From: WLMZ01 sp963732585
GTDB lineage: Bacteria > Actinomycetota > Acidimicrobiia > Acidimicrobiales > Ilumatobacteraceae
Assembly: GCA_963732585.1 (NCBI GenBank)
Contig: CAVSZY010000005.1
Location: forward strand, 248,001 to 312,000
Direction: 5' to 3'
Length of the DNA: 64,000 nucleotides
The position numbers and the translations under genes are program-made. This document shows positions 45,388-54,649 of this stretch, one piece after another (the first letter of the stretch is position 1; every line of letters starts with the position of its first letter). The notes beneath the pieces were generated by a model. That model had not been told where the DNA came from, did not search any database, and saw only the letters and a program-made list of their open reading frames with translations.

Positions 45388-46558
45388 CCTCACCAACCAA
45401 CTTCGACAGTGGTCCGAGAGCCTCGCTCAAGTCGCTGACCGCACCGACCTCAACATGATCAAATCACCGGTTATCCCGGCTGACCGATTCAGCACCAACC
45501 GCCGCTGGTTCGCCGTCGCCGCGTCGGTGATCCTCGTCGCAGCTGCGGTCGCCGCCGTGGCCACTGTCGGCAACGGTGATTCACAGCGGATCGGCCCGGC
45601 CACCAACCCGACTCAGCCCACCTCGTCACCAACGACCGTCGTGCTGGCGACGACCGCCTTGTCAACGACAACGACTGCGGCCCCATTTGTGCCGCCGCCA
45701 CCGGGGGCGGTGCTCACCACGACGACCGCGCCCACAACATCAAACAACCCCGACGACCGGTTGGTGGCGTGGCCCGCCGCCCCCGCATCGCCGCTCCCAG
45801 TCGAAGCCGTTGCACGCCTGCTACCAATATCGTCGGGGACACCCGTGCGCGGAGAAGCCGAGGGGGGAAGTGGCGCGTCGCCACTATTCACACAGGTCTT
45901 CGCCGACGCCGAACGCGACATCCTGTTCACCCTGCAGACCCAGCCGAACGCCTTCGAGTCAACCCCCGCCGAGCTCCAGTCGCCGATGACGATCGATGGA
46001 TGGGACGACGCCTTCGCCACGGTCGGGGACCTACGAGTAGTGGCGCAGGACCCGAGCGGGTTCGTACGGCTCCGCGGTACCGGGATCGGAGACGACGAAG
46101 CGGCGGCGATCATCTCGTCGATGCAACGACGCCCGGCTGGAACCCCGGGCTGGGATCTCGCGCTTGAGAAGGACGGCCTTGTGGAGATCACCGGTGCCTG
46201 GAACGATTCGGCTGGGCAACGCTTCGTCACCTGGTTCGACGGAACTCGAGTCTTGCACCAGATGTTGGTCTCACCCGCCCACACCGACCTGATCGTGCAG
46301 GCGCTCAGCCCAACGTTTGATCACGTCGAGATCAATGGACGCGATGGATGGCTCAACTCGACTGGTGATCGGCGGTCGATCGTCTGGTCACCCGACGGGG
46401 TCACCATCGTTGTCTTCGGCACAGTCGAACCCACCATCGACCTGCTTGGTGTCGCTGAGACCGTGACGGCGCTTGACGCCGCCGCCTACGAGTCGCGGAC
46501 GACGAGCGAACTTCCCGCTGGCCTCGGTGACGGCTGCAGCGGCAGCCTGTTCTGCTGA
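45380..46558 (+). CDS. Single-pass membrane partner of sigma module 1
   Basis: 392 residues: a short cytoplasmic part (about 42), one membrane segment (RRWFAVAASVILVAAAVAAVA), a Thr/Pro-rich linker and an extracellular domain of about 280 residues of no recognised family, ending in CSGSLFC. It overlaps the sigma gene by 8 bp. I infer an anti-sigma or sensor role from position only. No ZAS motif is seen. Confidence 0.6.
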   Translation: MHDLTNQLRQWSESLAQVADRTDLNMIKSPVIPADRFSTNRRWFAVAASVILVAAAVAAVATVGNGDSQRIGPATNPTQPTSSPTTVVLATTALSTTTTAAPFVPPPPGAVLTTTTAPTTSNNPDDRLVAWPAAPASPLPVEAVARLLPISSGTPVRGEAEGGSGASPLFTQVFADAERDILFTLQTQPNAFESTPAELQSPMTIDGWDDAFATVGDLRVVAQDPSGFVRLRGTGIGDDEAAAIISSMQRRPAGTPGWDLALEKDGLVEITGAWNDSAGQRFVTWFDGTRVLHQMLVSPAHTDLIVQALSPTFDHVEINGRDGWLNSTGDRRSIVWSPDGVTIVVFGTVEPTIDLLGVAETVTALDAAAYESRTTSELPAGLGDGCSGSLFC

Positions 46559-46643
46559 GGCAGCCGGGAAGCAGGACCGGCGAAAATCCGGAGCCCGGCA
46601 GAAATCGGGAACCGGCGTGGAACGTCCGACGTCCTAGTCAGCA

Positions 46644-48377
46644 ATGACTCTCGTTCGCTTCATCGCCCGAGTGCTGTGTGCGGCATTGCTCGGTGTCGTC
46701 GTCGGCGCTGTGCTCACGCCGTCGCCCGTGCGCGCCTGTTCATGTGATTCGAGCCAGACTCCGATCCGCGATCAAATCGGCGAGGCGGAGATCGCCTTCG
46801 TCGGGCGCTTGACAGAGTCGACAGTTCTCGACCCCGCCCAGACTCTGGGCTACGACACGTTCGATCGCCGCTACGAGTTCGTGGTGCAGGAGGCGGTCAA
46901 GGGCGTCGAAGCTGGCGACCAGGTGGTCATGTTCGGCTCCACAATCGAAACCTCCTGCGGGTCGACGCTTTTGGACGAAACACGTGACCGTCATGCCATC
47001 ATCAGTCGAGCATACGGCGGACCGTTCGTCGCCGACTCCAGTCCCGCCTGCGGCCGGGCCCCGGGCATTACTGAGCTGCTGGACGCCGATCTAGCTCTGC
47101 CGCCGACGCTCGACGGACAGCTGTCGCTGTTGGCGGTGGGCAGGCTGAGTGAAGCCGAGTTGATCGGCTTTGACGCGTCCGGTCACCCGCTGAACTACGG
47201 CGATGTCGAGGGAACGGCCGGAACGTTGGCTATTTGTCCAGCATCGACGACCGCAGTGATACTCGAGCAACCACGGGGGGCCGATCGAGCGGACCTCGTG
47301 ATTCGCGACGTGGCGACGTTGCAGGTCAGGCGGCGGATTCAGCTCGAACTACCGGCCGGCTTCCAGCAATCATCCCGCGGCATGTTCACTGCTGGCGCTC
47401 AGCTCAACTGTCTCGATTCCACGGCAACCGAGGTTGTCGCAGTCCTGTCTTGGGAGAACTCCGCTGAGGAGCAGACAATCGTGATTCATGTGCGTCCCGA
47501 TCTGGCGGGCGGTGTTGTTGTCCACGCTCACGGCATGGCCGATCGAGCGAGATTCGACCCTCGATTGGGTGACGTCGTCGCGGTCGTCGGCGGTTCGCTG
47601 CTGCGGATCGATCTCTCGGGCGCCGAGCACGTTGTTGCGCAATTGACTGACGCTGCGACCACCGGTTACGGAACGTTGTTCATCAAGCCCGACGAGTCTG
47701 ATGGTTGGTGGGTCGGCCTCGGCGACGGCGACTACACGCTTGCCACCCGGCTGAAACTCCTCGCCCACGTCGGGCATGACGGGGTCGTCGAACGGTGGCC
47801 CGTGCAACCGGCGGAGTGGCTCGACGACGTCTACTGGGATCCCGTTGTCGCCGTCGAGGGTGCGCTACTGGCCGCCAACGCGAGGATCCCGCTGCCGGCG
47901 CTGGGTTCGTCTGCCTCAGGTGTTTCCGTCGTCTCGGAGCAGGCCTGGCTGCCCCTTGGGAAACAGCTCGGCGACGGCCGTTCGATTGCGCAGCTTGACA
48001 ATGAGGCTGGTCGTTCGTTTCACGTCGTGGCCGTCGACGCCAGCCTAGCAACGCTGCAGCATGTCGCTGAGTTGCGCAGCGCGGTCGCAGTTCTCGACGG
48101 GCCGCTCGTCGTCGCCCCTGTCATCGACAGCGTCACCCCGCCTGATCAGCTGGTCGACTCGCCGTGGATTACCCGCTCCGCTGATGCGGGGCTGTCAGCG
48201 CCGGTCTCGACGCCCTCATCGCCGGTCGCAGAGGATGCCGACGAGAGTCTTGCGAACTCGGAATATATGGACGATGCAGGACTTGCGCCAGTGGTGGTCG
48301 TCGTGGCGGTGCTCGCCGTCGCGGCGGCGGCGACCGTGACGGTGATGTGGGCCCGTCGCCGACGCCGACCAGGGTGA
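46644..48377 (+). CDS. Secreted membrane-anchored protein with TIMP/NTR-like domain
   Basis: 577 residues. A signal peptide ends near ACSC, where a Cys-x-Cys directly follows cleavage; then IAFVGRL, YEFVVQEAVKG and ETSCGSTLL, the pattern of NTR/TIMP-like domains. The rest is beta-rich without a known name. A C-terminal membrane helix (VVVVVAVLAVAAAATVTVMW) and RRRRR end anchor it. The N-terminal Cys could be disulfide-bonded. The function is unknown; protease inhibition would be guesswork. Confidence 0.65.
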   Translation: MTLVRFIARVLCAALLGVVVGAVLTPSPVRACSCDSSQTPIRDQIGEAEIAFVGRLTESTVLDPAQTLGYDTFDRRYEFVVQEAVKGVEAGDQVVMFGSTIETSCGSTLLDETRDRHAIISRAYGGPFVADSSPACGRAPGITELLDADLALPPTLDGQLSLLAVGRLSEAELIGFDASGHPLNYGDVEGTAGTLAICPASTTAVILEQPRGADRADLVIRDVATLQVRRRIQLELPAGFQQSSRGMFTAGAQLNCLDSTATEVVAVLSWENSAEEQTIVIHVRPDLAGGVVVHAHGMADRARFDPRLGDVVAVVGGSLLRIDLSGAEHVVAQLTDAATTGYGTLFIKPDESDGWWVGLGDGDYTLATRLKLLAHVGHDGVVERWPVQPAEWLDDVYWDPVVAVEGALLAANARIPLPALGSSASGVSVVSEQAWLPLGKQLGDGRSIAQLDNEAGRSFHVVAVDASLATLQHVAELRSAVAVLDGPLVVAPVIDSVTPPDQLVDSPWITRSADAGLSAPVSTPSSPVAEDADESLANSEYMDDAGLAPVVVVVAVLAVAAAATVTVMWARRRRRPG

Positions 48378-48456
48378 TCGACACAGAAGATTACAACGTC
48401 GGGTCCAAGGCGACTTCAGCGTGTCTGATTGTGAGTTTCACCTTGCGAGTACGCTA

Positions 48457-48669
48457 ATGAGCGACCTGACCGAGGAGGCAGGGGCCGCGGTCCGTCGCAT
48501 TCGGCGCGCCGGGACGGACCTGCAAGATGTCGAGGTCAAGTCGGCGGCCGGCGGCCTGCCAAAGTCGATCGTTGAATCCGTGTCCGCGTTCGCCAACGCT
48601 GAGGGTGGGCTCCTTCTCCTCGGGCTCGACGATGGCGTCACGTGGGCGGTTGGAGCCAGCTCCGGATAG
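48457..48669 (+). pseudogene. Truncated AlbA_2/Schlafen-type domain fragment
   Basis: About 70 residues matching the start of an AlbA_2 ATP/RNA-binding domain: LQDVEVKSAAGGLPKSIVES and SAFANAEGGLLLLGLDDG. It stops at 48669, after which RDLIDPILREAIELRP continues in frame past the stop, so the gene is decayed. A full gene would be several hundred residues. Confidence 0.65.
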
Positions 48670-48728
48670 CGCGACCTCATCGACCCGATCCTGCGTGAGG
48701 CAATCGAACTCCGCCCGTAATGCGCAGA

Positions 48729-48763
48729 ACCCGGTTCCCCTGCCATCCGGCAGGCAACCGGGT
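48729..48763. terminator. GC-rich hairpin after the AlbA_2 remnant
   Basis: ACCCGGTT (48729-48736) pairs with AACCGGGT (48756-48763), and CTGCC (48740-48744) with GGCAG (48749-48753) inside it. Stem of 8 plus 5 bp with a small internal loop. Terminator-like but without a T tract. The rest of 48670-48913 holds no visible gene. Confidence 0.5.
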
Positions 48764-48916
48764 CCACTTCCTCGGGCACTCACCCGGGGCGTCCCTAGCA
48801 TGTGCCCCATCACTGGAATGCGCAAGTCGATTCAGGCCACCTCAGGGTTCTTGCTAGGGAACAAACTATGACCTACGCGCAACGGATCAGTGCCCTGAGC
48901 CGTCGAACTCTATGTG

Positions 48917-49393
48917 ATGACTTCCGACACTGAACCAGGGCGCTCCGCCGATCGGTCGTGGGTTGCCGACCTATACGAGCGCGAGTGGCCGTCGCTGATG
49001 CGTGTCGCCTACTTGCTAACCAGTTCACGGCCGACCGCCGAGGAGATCGTGCAGGACGCGTTCGTGCGCTTGCAGGCGACGCGCACCTCGGTGCTCAACC
49101 CGGCCGCGTACCTGCGCACGGTTGTCATCAATGCATGTCGCGATGTCCATCGGCATCAGGCAGTGGTTGCGCGCAACCCACCGCCCACACCCGAACCGGC
49201 GATCGCCGAACACGACGAACTCTTCGACGCGTTGGCTCGGTTGCCGTGGCGTCAGCAGGCCGCCTTGGCCCTTCGCTTCCATGTCGATCTGTCCGAGTCG
49301 GACATCGCCACATCACTCGGATGTCGTCCAGCCACCGTGAGATCGCTCATTCATCGAGCGCTTGCCACCCTGAGAAAGGAACTCAGCGAATGA
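48917..49393 (+). CDS. ECF sigma factor, SigE-like (module 2)
   Basis: About 158 residues from the ATG at 48917 (an ATG at 48914 is adjacent). Region 2 is VADLYEREWPSLMRVAYLLTSSRPTAEEIVQDAFVRL-like in segments, with EEIVQDAFVRLQ clear, and region 4 LPWRQQAALALRFHVDLSESDIA then GCRPATVRSLIHRALATLRKEL. The stop overlaps the partner ATG (ATGA). Confidence 0.9.
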   Translation: MTSDTEPGRSADRSWVADLYEREWPSLMRVAYLLTSSRPTAEEIVQDAFVRLQATRTSVLNPAAYLRTVVINACRDVHRHQAVVARNPPPTPEPAIAEHDELFDALARLPWRQQAALALRFHVDLSESDIATSLGCRPATVRSLIHRALATLRKELSE

Positions 49394-50571
49394 CCGCCAC
49401 CCTCGAAGACCGACTCCGCCGACACTACGACGAACGCACCCGCGACCTGCCCGACCATGGACCCGGTCTCGATTGTCGCGCCGTGTCGATGATCTCTGCG
49501 GGAGCGATGACCGAGCGGCGTTCGCGGCGAGCGATGCGTATCTCGCTGGCGTTGGGCTCGGTTGCCGCAGCGACGGTTCTGGGCTTCGTAGTGCTCAATC
49601 GGCCGCCGATCGAACAACAGAGTGTCAGTTCCGTTGAATCGCCGTCATCTACCAGCTCAACGCCTGAGAACGTAGAGGCGCTTGCGCCGGTGGAAACGCT
49701 GCCGCAGGGCACCGATGTCTCGACGGACACCCCGGTCACGGTTGCCGGGACGGCACCGACTGTTTGGTATCGGCTGCAGCCAGACCTCGATGTCGCCTGG
49801 TATCTGGAGGCGAGCGGGCAATCGCCGTCGATGCTGTGTTGGCGCACCCCGGCGGGTTCGGAATGTCTTCCGGACGAGTTTCCCGGCGCACTTCCGCTGA
49901 TCGTGCCGACCGCTGGTGGGCAGACACTCGTGGTCACCGGTGGGAACGCGGGCCCGACGACGCTCGACGTGCAGCTCGACAGTGGCGCGATATTGACCGC
50001 CCCATTGGTGATCGACGACACGATCAACTGGGGTGTTGCCCGCTATCGGCTCCCCGATGGTGAATCCATTGTTGGCATCGGCGACGCATCGACGCAGGCG
50101 AGCGAATCCGCAGTCGTGCCGGGGATGACGCTGCCGCCCGCAGTCGGTCTCAGCGATGTTCCGGTCACGATCGCGGCTGGCGGCGAACTCAGCTACTGGC
50201 GATGGTTTCCGGACCTCGACATCTCTGAACGAGAGACTGCTACCGGTGGTACAGAGCTGTGTTATCGCACGCCCGCTGGAGCGGGCTGCCTCGATGACGC
50301 ATTCAACAGCCCAGAGGTCGGCATCATCCCGACCGACGGCGCTGTGATCCTTCTCGCGCGACCAGCGCTGATAGAGATCATCCCGGCACCATCGGATCCA
50401 CTCGTGCCGAAGTTCCAGCTCGGCCCACCTCCGACCAAGATCACCGTGCGCTTGTCCAACGGCTCGACGGTGACGGTAGACGTCAGCTATAGCGAGCAAT
50501 TCGGCGTCGGCTACGCCCGAGTGCCGATCGAGTCAGGCGTGACGGTGGCAAGCGCGACCTCCGGTCAGTAG
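49390..50571 (+). CDS. Single-pass membrane partner of sigma module 2, internally duplicated
   Basis: 393 residues from the ATG at 49390, which overlaps the sigma stop. One membrane segment (RISLALGSVAAATVLGFVVL, about 49-68), then an extracellular part with two copies of one domain. Each has an aromatic W-R-x-x-P-D-L-D element followed by C-W/Y-R-T-P-A-G-x-x-C-L, with two Cys per copy. Probably a sensor or anti-sigma regulator. No named family recognised. Confidence 0.65.
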   Translation: MTATLEDRLRRHYDERTRDLPDHGPGLDCRAVSMISAGAMTERRSRRAMRISLALGSVAAATVLGFVVLNRPPIEQQSVSSVESPSSTSSTPENVEALAPVETLPQGTDVSTDTPVTVAGTAPTVWYRLQPDLDVAWYLEASGQSPSMLCWRTPAGSECLPDEFPGALPLIVPTAGGQTLVVTGGNAGPTTLDVQLDSGAILTAPLVIDDTINWGVARYRLPDGESIVGIGDASTQASESAVVPGMTLPPAVGLSDVPVTIAAGGELSYWRWFPDLDISERETATGGTELCYRTPAGAGCLDDAFNSPEVGIIPTDGAVILLARPALIEIIPAPSDPLVPKFQLGPPPTKITVRLSNGSTVTVDVSYSEQFGVGYARVPIESGVTVASATSGQ

Positions 50572-50603
50572 AAACGGCGCGCGCTAACCGTTGTGAGGTT
50601 CAT

Positions 50604-50633
50604 TCGTTCGTTCGTTCCGAGACGAACGAACGA
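50604..50633. promoter_or_regulatory. 12-bp perfect inverted repeat upstream of the serpin gene
   Basis: TCGTTCGTTCGT (50604-50615) and ACGAACGAACGA (50622-50633) with a 6-nt loop TCCGAG. It lies 32 nt after the module 2 partner stop and 49 nt before the serpin ATG. It could be an operator, a terminator or a leader hairpin. Each arm is itself three copies of TCGT. Confidence 0.7.
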
Positions 50634-50682
50634 CTTAGGAACCCGCGCTGCGCATTCCACGGCATGGGAGTAACGTCACTGC

Positions 50683-52047
50683 ATGCGACGTCGTAGATGC
50701 ACTCTGGTGATCGTGGCGGCACTGTTTGTCGGCGTGGCCGCGTGCGGCAGCGACGAATCCGCCGAGCCGCAGACCATCGGAACGACCGGCGCCCCGAGCA
50801 CGATCGCTGACACGGTGCCCCCGCCGTCGTCATCCGCGCCAGAGTCGAGCGTCGTTCCCCCGATCGACCTGCCGCTTCGATTTGGCAACGTGACCGAGCG
50901 CTCGGTAGATGGTGGCGGCGATGGGCGCAATACATCCGCCGCCGTCGCTGGCATGAACCAGTTCTCGCTCGACCTCTATCGGGCGGTTGTCGCCGAACAG
51001 GGCGGCAACACCATCATCGGTCCCTATAGCGCAACCTTCGCGCTGAGCATGATCTACGCCGGCGCCCGCGGGCAGACGGCCTCCGAGATTGCCGCCGTCC
51101 TCCACGCCGATGGCCTCGATCCAGCAAATTGGCACGAGGGCATCAACGCCTACGACCTCACGCTCGACGCCCGCACGACTGGTAGCCCCACCGAGTGGAA
51201 TGCCGCGAACAAGGTGTGGACAGTCCCCGGCCTGGCGCTGCGCGACGAGTATCTCGACACGCTCACTGGCGCCTACGGGTCGCCGATCGCCGAGCTCGAC
51301 TTCGGCTCCGACGCCGAGGGCGCACGCCAGCTGATCAACGGCTGGATCAACGGCGAAACCAACGACTTGATCCCCGAGCTGTTCCCTCCCGATTCGTTCG
51401 ACGGGAACACAGCGATGGTGCTGGTCAACGCCGTTGCCCTGGACGCGCCGTGGGAGTTCCCGTTCGACCCGGCGTCAACAAGGCCCGGCAGCTTCACGCT
51501 CGCCGATGGCACAACCGTGAACGTTCCGATGATGCGTTACGACGAGTATTTGCCATCGTTGTGGACGCAGGATCTGCAGGCCGTCGAGCTTCCCTACGGC
51601 GGCGGTGCGCTCTCGATGGTGGTGATAGCCCCGACGGATCTCGCCGCGTTCGAAGCGGAACTCACTACCGAGTCTCTGGCCGCAGTGATCGGGCAGATCA
51701 AAGACGGCGGCATCCACCTGTCGCTACCGAAATGGACCGCTCGCACGCACCTCCAGATGAATGAGACATTGGCCTCCCTCGGCATGCCGACGGCGTTCAG
51801 CGGCGAGGCCGACTTCTCCGGGATGGTCGATGGTGGCGGCTTGTTCGTTTCCCAGGTCGAGCACGAGGCCGTGATCGAAGTCGACGAGGAGGGCACCCGA
51901 GCGGCCGCGGCAACCGGTGGCGCGATGGCGGCGTCGCACGGCCCGACGATCGAGATCAACCGACCATTCCTCTACGTCGTGCGTGACCGCGGCGCTGGCA
52001 CGATCCTCTTCATCGGCCGGGTCGTCGACCCAAGCATCGTCGGCTGA
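50683..52047 (+). CDS. Lipoprotein serpin (serine protease inhibitor)
   Basis: 454 residues. A signal peptide ends in the lipobox GVAAC, then a 60-residue linker and a full serpin domain: NTIIGPYSATFALSMIYAGA, VNAVALDAPWEFPF, the hinge EEGTRAAAATGG and the C-terminal signature RPFLYVVRDRGAGTILFIGRV. The Ala-rich hinge is of the inhibitory type. The likely P1 lies near Ala-Ala-Ser before HGP, so small-residue (elastase/subtilisin-like) proteases are plausible targets. It is anchored outside the cell if lipidated. Bacterial serpins are scattered and probably spread by transfer. Confidence 0.94.
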   Translation: MRRRRCTLVIVAALFVGVAACGSDESAEPQTIGTTGAPSTIADTVPPPSSSAPESSVVPPIDLPLRFGNVTERSVDGGGDGRNTSAAVAGMNQFSLDLYRAVVAEQGGNTIIGPYSATFALSMIYAGARGQTASEIAAVLHADGLDPANWHEGINAYDLTLDARTTGSPTEWNAANKVWTVPGLALRDEYLDTLTGAYGSPIAELDFGSDAEGARQLINGWINGETNDLIPELFPPDSFDGNTAMVLVNAVALDAPWEFPFDPASTRPGSFTLADGTTVNVPMMRYDEYLPSLWTQDLQAVELPYGGGALSMVVIAPTDLAAFEAELTTESLAAVIGQIKDGGIHLSLPKWTARTHLQMNETLASLGMPTAFSGEADFSGMVDGGGLFVSQVEHEAVIEVDEEGTRAAAATGGAMAASHGPTIEINRPFLYVVRDRGAGTILFIGRVVDPSIVG

Positions 52048-52109
52048 GGTTCGCACCACCCGAGAAATTGCTGGGCCACCGATGCCACCCGTCTGCCAGG
52101 ATCGCCTGC

Positions 52110-53270
52110 ATGCCGAACCGAATTGCCGACAAGGTCCTGTCCTGGGCCACTGATCTCGATGACAACGCCCGTACGCAGGCCGAGCGTTCGTCGCGTCTGC
52201 CGTTCGTGCACGGACACGTGGCCTTGATGCCCGACGCCCACTTCGGACTTGGCGCCACTGTCGGGTCCGTAATCCCCACCAAGGGCGCCATCATTCCCGC
52301 TGCGGTCGGAGTTGATATCGGCTGCGGCATGATCGCCGCCCGACTCGACATCGACTCCAACGGCCTGCCCGATGACCTGTCAGCGCTGCATTCCGCGATT
52401 GCCGGGGCGGTGCCTGCTGGCGTCGGTCGGGGACACCTCGACGCCGCCGGGGCGACCGGAATCCCCGACGCGCCCGTGACCCGCGCTGGCGACTACTGGA
52501 CCGATCGGTTGTGGACGAAGGCGACGACGCAGTTCGGATCGCTTGGATCCGGAAACCACTTCGTCGAGATCTGCCTCGACGAAACCGATCAGGTATGGAT
52601 CGTGCTGCACTCCGGGTCGCGTGGCGTGGGAAATGAGCTGGCCAAGGTCCATATTGAGAACGCCAAGACGTTGATGCGCCGCTGGTTCATCGATCTCGAG
52701 GACCGCGACCTCGCCTACCTGGTAGAGAACACGCCTGAGTTCGACGCCTACATCACCGACATGTTGTGGGCTCAGGATTACACGATGGGGAACCGGGCGC
52801 GGATGCTGGCGCTCGTCACGGGCGCGGTCGATCGGTTCCTTGGCCGCAATGTGGCGATCACCGAACAGATCAATTGCCATCACAATTTCACTCAGCGCGA
52901 GCACCACCACGGCGCCGAGGTGTGGTTGACGCGCAAAGGCGCGATCCGGGCTCGCAGCGGAGACCGTGGCGTCATCCCTGGATCAATGGGCACCCGTTCA
53001 TACATCGTCTCCGGTCTCGGAAGCACCGCTGCCTATTGCTCGTGCTCGCATGGCGCCGGCCGCCGCCTTGGTCGCAAGCAGGCTGAGCGGGAACTGACCT
53101 ATGAGTCGTTGGTGACGGCGATGGAAGGCAAGGCGTGGAACAACGACCGCGCCCTTCTCGACGAACACCCAATGGCTTACAAGGACATCGACGCCGTGAT
53201 GGAAGCCCAGGCGGATCTGGTCACCATCGACCACGTGCTGCACCAGATCCTGAACTACAAAGGCACCTGA
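52110..53270 (+). CDS. rtcB: RtcB-type RNA ligase
   Basis: 386 residues from the ATG at 52110 (MPNRIADK). Manganese and guanylylation residues visible: DIGCGM (Cys72), GSGNHFVE, the HHN motif NCHHNF and YCSCSHGAGRR with the His that is guanylylated. RtcB joins 3'-phosphate/2',3'-cyclic phosphate ends to 5'-OH ends, in tRNA splicing or RNA repair. No archease or RtcR is nearby; two ribonuclease-type toxins (MazF, VapC) occur in the same region, which is suggestive but not proof of an RNA repair link. Confidence 0.94.
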   Translation: MPNRIADKVLSWATDLDDNARTQAERSSRLPFVHGHVALMPDAHFGLGATVGSVIPTKGAIIPAAVGVDIGCGMIAARLDIDSNGLPDDLSALHSAIAGAVPAGVGRGHLDAAGATGIPDAPVTRAGDYWTDRLWTKATTQFGSLGSGNHFVEICLDETDQVWIVLHSGSRGVGNELAKVHIENAKTLMRRWFIDLEDRDLAYLVENTPEFDAYITDMLWAQDYTMGNRARMLALVTGAVDRFLGRNVAITEQINCHHNFTQREHHHGAEVWLTRKGAIRARSGDRGVIPGSMGTRSYIVSGLGSTAAYCSCSHGAGRRLGRKQAERELTYESLVTAMEGKAWNNDRALLDEHPMAYKDIDAVMEAQADLVTIDHVLHQILNYKGT

Positions 53271-53317
53271 CCCGACCTGACGTGGTGGGACGGGTTGGTA
53301 CGAGCTGTGCTTCTCAA

Positions 53318-53341
53318 GCTGAGGCGAGGTCTTGCCTCAGC
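53318..53341. terminator. Bidirectional terminator between rtcB and kelch-like gene
   Basis: GCTGAGGC (53318-53325) and GCCTCAGC (53334-53341) form an 8-bp perfect stem with an 8-nt loop in the 122-bp gap between convergent genes. There is no long T tract. Confidence 0.6.
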
Positions 53342-53392
53342 ACGTCGAAAACAGCGCGCAAAGGCACAAGTTCCATCCGTGGTGATGCAGCG

Positions 53393-54649
53393 TCAGCCGA
53401 CAGGCCAGAACGACGGGGGGACGATCGTCCGGCCGCCGAGCACCAGATCGTCGCCGAGCGGGATCAGGTCGGTGCCGGGCCAGAACTGGGTGATCGCCGG
53501 CGATGGAACGATCGACCAAGCGCTCGTCGTCGGGTCGAGTAGGGCATAGTCGCCACACATCGAAAAGATCGCCGTCGCACCGATGGTCGTCGCATCGACC
53601 CAACATTTCACCGTCGACAGAGGCAGGCGGTCAAGCTCGCGCCAGACCAGCGTCTCGAGGTTCAGCGCCGCCGCGCTCATATCGGCCCACGCCACCACGA
53701 TCAACTCGTCACCGGCGACGACCGCCCCGGTCCCGTCGTAGACCTGGGTCAATGGACTTGCGGGTAGCTGCGTCCATTCGTCGGTCCTTGCGTCGTAGCG
53801 CCAGGCATCGCCGCTGCTCGGTCCACCGATCGGCCCCCAGGTGATGAGCGAATCGGTCAGCGAAACCGTCCGCGGGTTGGCTCCGAAGGCGGGCGGCACA
53901 GCGAGTTGGCGCCACACGCTGCCATTCCAGGCAACGGCCGCTGGCAGCACGACAATCTCGTCGCCGAGGCGGGTCAGCTGGCTGAGTCCCTCGGTCACCG
54001 GCGGCGGAACCTCCGCCCAGGTGTCGTCGGCCGGGCTGTACACCGCGACGCGACCAGCGTTGAGAACGACGAAGTTGTCACCGACGCTGACCGCTGATGC
54101 GATGCCTCCAGGTAGCGGTGATGGCGCAATCGTGCGCCAGGCGCTGCCCGAACGGTCGAACAACGCGCCGTCGGAGAACGGCGGTTCGCTGCCGTCAAGG
54201 TGGTTCGGGACACTGCCACCCCAAACGAGCAGCCGGTCGTCGAGCGAGGCAATCGCCGCCGCGGCTCGCTCCGCAAGCGGCGGTTCCGGAATCACCTCTA
54301 ATGCCGCCGAGACCTCGGTGACCTCGACCGTCGCGACGACGTCGGGCCCGGTGGTGTGCACGATGACCGCCTCAGCCGTAGAGGGCTCGGTGGCCGGTGA
54401 GATCAGAGTCGGCGTGTTGTCCGGGCGTAGCGCCCACACGGTGGCCACGGCTGCCAGCACAACGAGCCCCGTGGTCGCCCCGGCCAGCACCAATCGGCGG
54501 CGAGGTCGTTCGCCGCGCGACCATCCCCACGACGGCACGGCTCCTTGTGTCGCTCCTGACGAGGGGAGCGTTCTCGGCGATGTCCGCGCGAAATCGGCGA
54601 GGTCTGCGAGCTGGCGACGAAGCACCATTTCATCGGTATCTACGTTCAT
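53393..54649 (-). CDS. Membrane partner of sigma module 3 with kelch-like propeller
   Basis: 418 residues. Cytoplasmic part of about 53 residues, one membrane segment (LVLAGATTGLVVLAAVATVWAL), then an extracellular region of about 300 residues with repeated LLVWGG, AWRYDARTDEWTQL and ALLDPTTSAWS segments, the pattern of kelch blades. The ATG at 54649 overlaps the sigma stop (ATGA). An anti-sigma or envelope-sensing role is inferred from position and topology. Confidence 0.65.
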   Translation of the reverse strand: MNVDTDEMVLRRQLADLADFARTSPRTLPSSGATQGAVPSWGWSRGERPRRRLVLAGATTGLVVLAAVATVWALRPDNTPTLISPATEPSTAEAVIVHTTGPDVVATVEVTEVSAALEVIPEPPLAERAAAAIASLDDRLLVWGGSVPNHLDGSEPPFSDGALFDRSGSAWRTIAPSPLPGGIASAVSVGDNFVVLNAGRVAVYSPADDTWAEVPPPVTEGLSQLTRLGDEIVVLPAAVAWNGSVWRQLAVPPAFGANPRTVSLTDSLITWGPIGGPSSGDAWRYDARTDEWTQLPASPLTQVYDGTGAVVAGDELIVVAWADMSAAALNLETLVWRELDRLPLSTVKCWVDATTIGATAIFSMCGDYALLDPTTSAWSIVPSPAITQFWPGTDLIPLGDDLVLGGRTIVPPSFWPVG

